Shown here: piece by piece, positions 35,270 through 36,202 of the stretch
Layout: every line of letters starts with the position of its first letter
Numbering within the stretch: the stretch's first letter is position 1
From: Trueperaceae bacterium
GTDB lineage: Bacteria > Deinococcota > Deinococci > Deinococcales > Trueperaceae
Assembly (NCBI GenBank): GCA_030147925.1
Contig: JASBUK010000136.1
Coordinates: 1 to 36,202, forward strand
Direction of reading: 5' to 3'
DNA length: 36,202 nucleotides
Position numbers and translations under genes: made by a program
Notes under the pieces: generated by a model
Databases searched by the model: none
What the model saw: the letters and a program-made list of their open reading frames with translations, nothing else
What the model was told of the DNA's origin: nothing

Positions 35270-35298
35270 AAAAAGACGCACCCTTGCCAAGATGCGTC
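35270..35298 (-). terminator. Rho-independent terminator of the tRNA gene
   Basis: On the minus strand GACGCATCTT pairs with GGGTGCGTC-side bases (about 10 bp, with G-T pairs) and is followed by five T (35270-35274 on the complementary strand). It lies eight bases after the tRNA 3' end. Confidence 0.8.
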
Positions 35299-35305
35299 TC
35301 TAACA

Positions 35306-35382
35306 TGGTGGGCCCTGTAGGACTTGAACCTACGACCAATCGATTATGAGTCGACTGCTCTAACCAACTGAGCTAAGGGCCC
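35306..35382 (-). tRNA. tRNA with CAU anticodon, probably tRNA-Ile2 (lysidine-modified)
   Basis: A 77-base cloverleaf with acceptor stem GGGCCC/GGGCCC, D-arm AGCTCAGTTGGTTAGAGC, anticodon loop CTCATAA and T-arm with GGTTCAAGTCC is encoded, including 3' CCA. The anticodon is CAU. The body (GACTCATAATCG, then TTGGTCG) is much closer to E. coli tRNA-Ile2 than to elongator Met tRNA, so it should read AUA after TilS modification. Initiator identity is excluded because the acceptor begins with a paired G. Confidence 0.85.
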
Positions 35383-35413
35383 ATAGTTTAGCCACCCAAA
35401 GGGCGCAAGACCT

Positions 35414-35443
35414 ATTCTAACAGTGAGGTTAAAGCCCTGTCCA
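35414..35443 (-). promoter_or_regulatory. Promoter of the tRNA gene
   Basis: On the minus strand TGGACA (35438-35443) and TAGAAT (35414-35419), each one base off consensus, are 18 bases apart and about 30 bases ahead of the tRNA. Confidence 0.6.
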
Positions 35444-35609
35444 TGCCCTAAAAGCCCCTAAAGTCAAGTAGGAAAACCGTTAATGCCAGCCAAAGCCTTA
35501 TAATTTCGCTTATGCGTTATCTTTATAGATCACGCTAAAGTATATTTTCATCCACTCTGGCGTTTTCTAAGTCGTTTTCTAGGCAAGCAGGTCTTAAACA
35601 AGGAGGCTT

Positions 35610-36089
35610 ATGACAAGCACAAAATCTGTTCAACTCACCCCAAAAGGTTTGGAAAAGATCAAAGAGGAACTCAAATATCTAAAAGAAACCCGGCGGCAGG
35701 AACTTGCCGATTACATGGGCTCGGCAATTGCCGACGGCGATTTGCGCGAGAGCGCGGCTTATGACGAGGCACGCTTGTTGCAAAGCGCCAACGAGGTTCG
35801 CATTGCAGACCTTGAAGAGATTGTTCACCGGGCCGTGGTGGTTGAGCACGAAGAAGGGGAAGAGGCTATTGCCCGGCTGGGCTCGAGCCTATTGCTCAAG
35901 GAGTCTTCAGGAGAAAAGACCACCTTTCATCTCGTCGGCACTCATGAGGCCGATATCTTAGAGAACCGCATCTCGGACGAGTCGCCGCTTGGTCAGGCTT
36001 TGGTTGGGCGCAAAGCGGGCGACAAGGTAAAAGTTTCTTTGGGTAAAAGGCTTATTGAATACCTGGTGTTAGACGTTAGCTTCGAGTAG
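35610..36089 (+). CDS. greA: Transcription elongation factor GreA
   Basis: This 159-residue protein has the N-terminal coiled coil with the acidic tip ADGDLRESAAYDEA (Asp42, Asp44, Glu47), which reaches the RNA polymerase active site and promotes cleavage of backtracked RNA. The C-terminal FKBP-like domain ends with VGRKAGDKVKVSLGKRLIEYLVLDV. The acidic tip argues for a genuine Gre factor and against the inhibitory Gfh1 type. AAGGAGG precedes ATG at 35610. Confidence 0.93.
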   Translation: MTSTKSVQLTPKGLEKIKEELKYLKETRRQELADYMGSAIADGDLRESAAYDEARLLQSANEVRIADLEEIVHRAVVVEHEEGEEAIARLGSSLLLKESSGEKTTFHLVGTHEADILENRISDESPLGQALVGRKAGDKVKVSLGKRLIEYLVLDVSFE

Positions 36090-36131
36090 TTTTATTTACT
36101 GCGCTTACCCTTACTACCGGGACAAAAAAGG

Positions 36132-36202
36132 ATAGTCAGTCCGTGAGATAATTGGGGTGCTGAAATCTCAAGCATCAAAGGACTGACTATGAACCAGAAT
36201 AA
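36132..36202 (+). mobile_element. Possible left end of an insertion sequence with the start of its transposase gene
   Basis: ATAGTCAGTCC (36132-36142) and GGACTGACTAT (36180-36190) are perfect 11-bp inverted copies, enclosing a smaller TGAGAT/ATCTCA pair. ATG at 36189 follows AAAGGA and begins an open frame MNQN that leaves the window. The ribosome site is inside the right arm, so a read-through transcript would hide it. This is how several transposases are protected from outside transcription. The family is not identifiable from four codons. Confidence 0.4.

Overview
The window is a bacterial chromosome segment, apparently from a metabolically versatile and probably anaerobic or microaerobic organism of moderate GC. 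The lineage is not certain. A LysW-like zinc ribbon and a -10-type box directly ahead of a response-regulator gene that has no Shine-Dalgarno sequence hint at Deinococcota (Thermus/Deinococcus/Truepera side), but neither is decisive. No rRNA or other phylogenetic marker is present.

Layout. (1) 1-6123: a stress block, mostly on the minus strand: universal stress protein (USP), bacterial eRF1-like protein (baeRF), USP, then a plus-strand LysW-like zinc ribbon, a tandem USP and a Lon-family protease. (2) 6261-11257: a minus-strand operon for a soluble group 3b-type [NiFe] hydrogenase (beta, cNMP-binding protein, gamma, delta, alpha, maturation protease), nearly every junction overlapping. (3) 11624-14973: Glu/Leu-type dehydrogenase, two inverted-repeat structures, a small hypothetical gene, an alpha/beta hydrolase and archease. 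(4) 15171-21961: a complete N-type (Na+/H+) F-ATPase operon, atpD-C-Q-(new small gene)-R-B-E-F-A-G. The added gene encodes a 55-residue membrane protein that starts at TTG and resembles the first helix of a Kef/CPA2 antiporter. (5) 22216-29990: SDR dehydrogenase, DUF4342 protein, membrane protein, secreted serine hydrolase, adenosine-specific kinase, a toastrack-like protein, a penicillin-acylase remnant, a 26-residue membrane miniprotein, a flavodoxin-like protein and a CDP-alcohol phosphatidyltransferase. (6) 29987-33773: response regulator with a SARP-like output, a lipoprotein and SURF1. (7) 33930-36202: a decayed toxin-antitoxin pair, a three-gene operon of unknown function, tRNA(CAU), greA and the possible left end of an insertion sequence.

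How the parts fit. The hydrogenase would exchange electrons between H2 and NAD(P)H. The N-ATPase would add a second, ATP-driven ion pump. The USPs, Lon, the eRF1-like factor and the cNMP-binding protein inside the hydrogenase operon suggest a region tuned to energy limitation or stress. This is inference from gene content.

DNA-level signals beyond genes are strong. The octamer palindrome GCTCGAGC occurs about 33 times by eye, in all reading frames and between genes. A family of intergenic elements built from 7-bp repeats occurs four times. A 20-bp sequence occurs exactly twice between genes. A short hairpin repeat supplies the stop of two genes.
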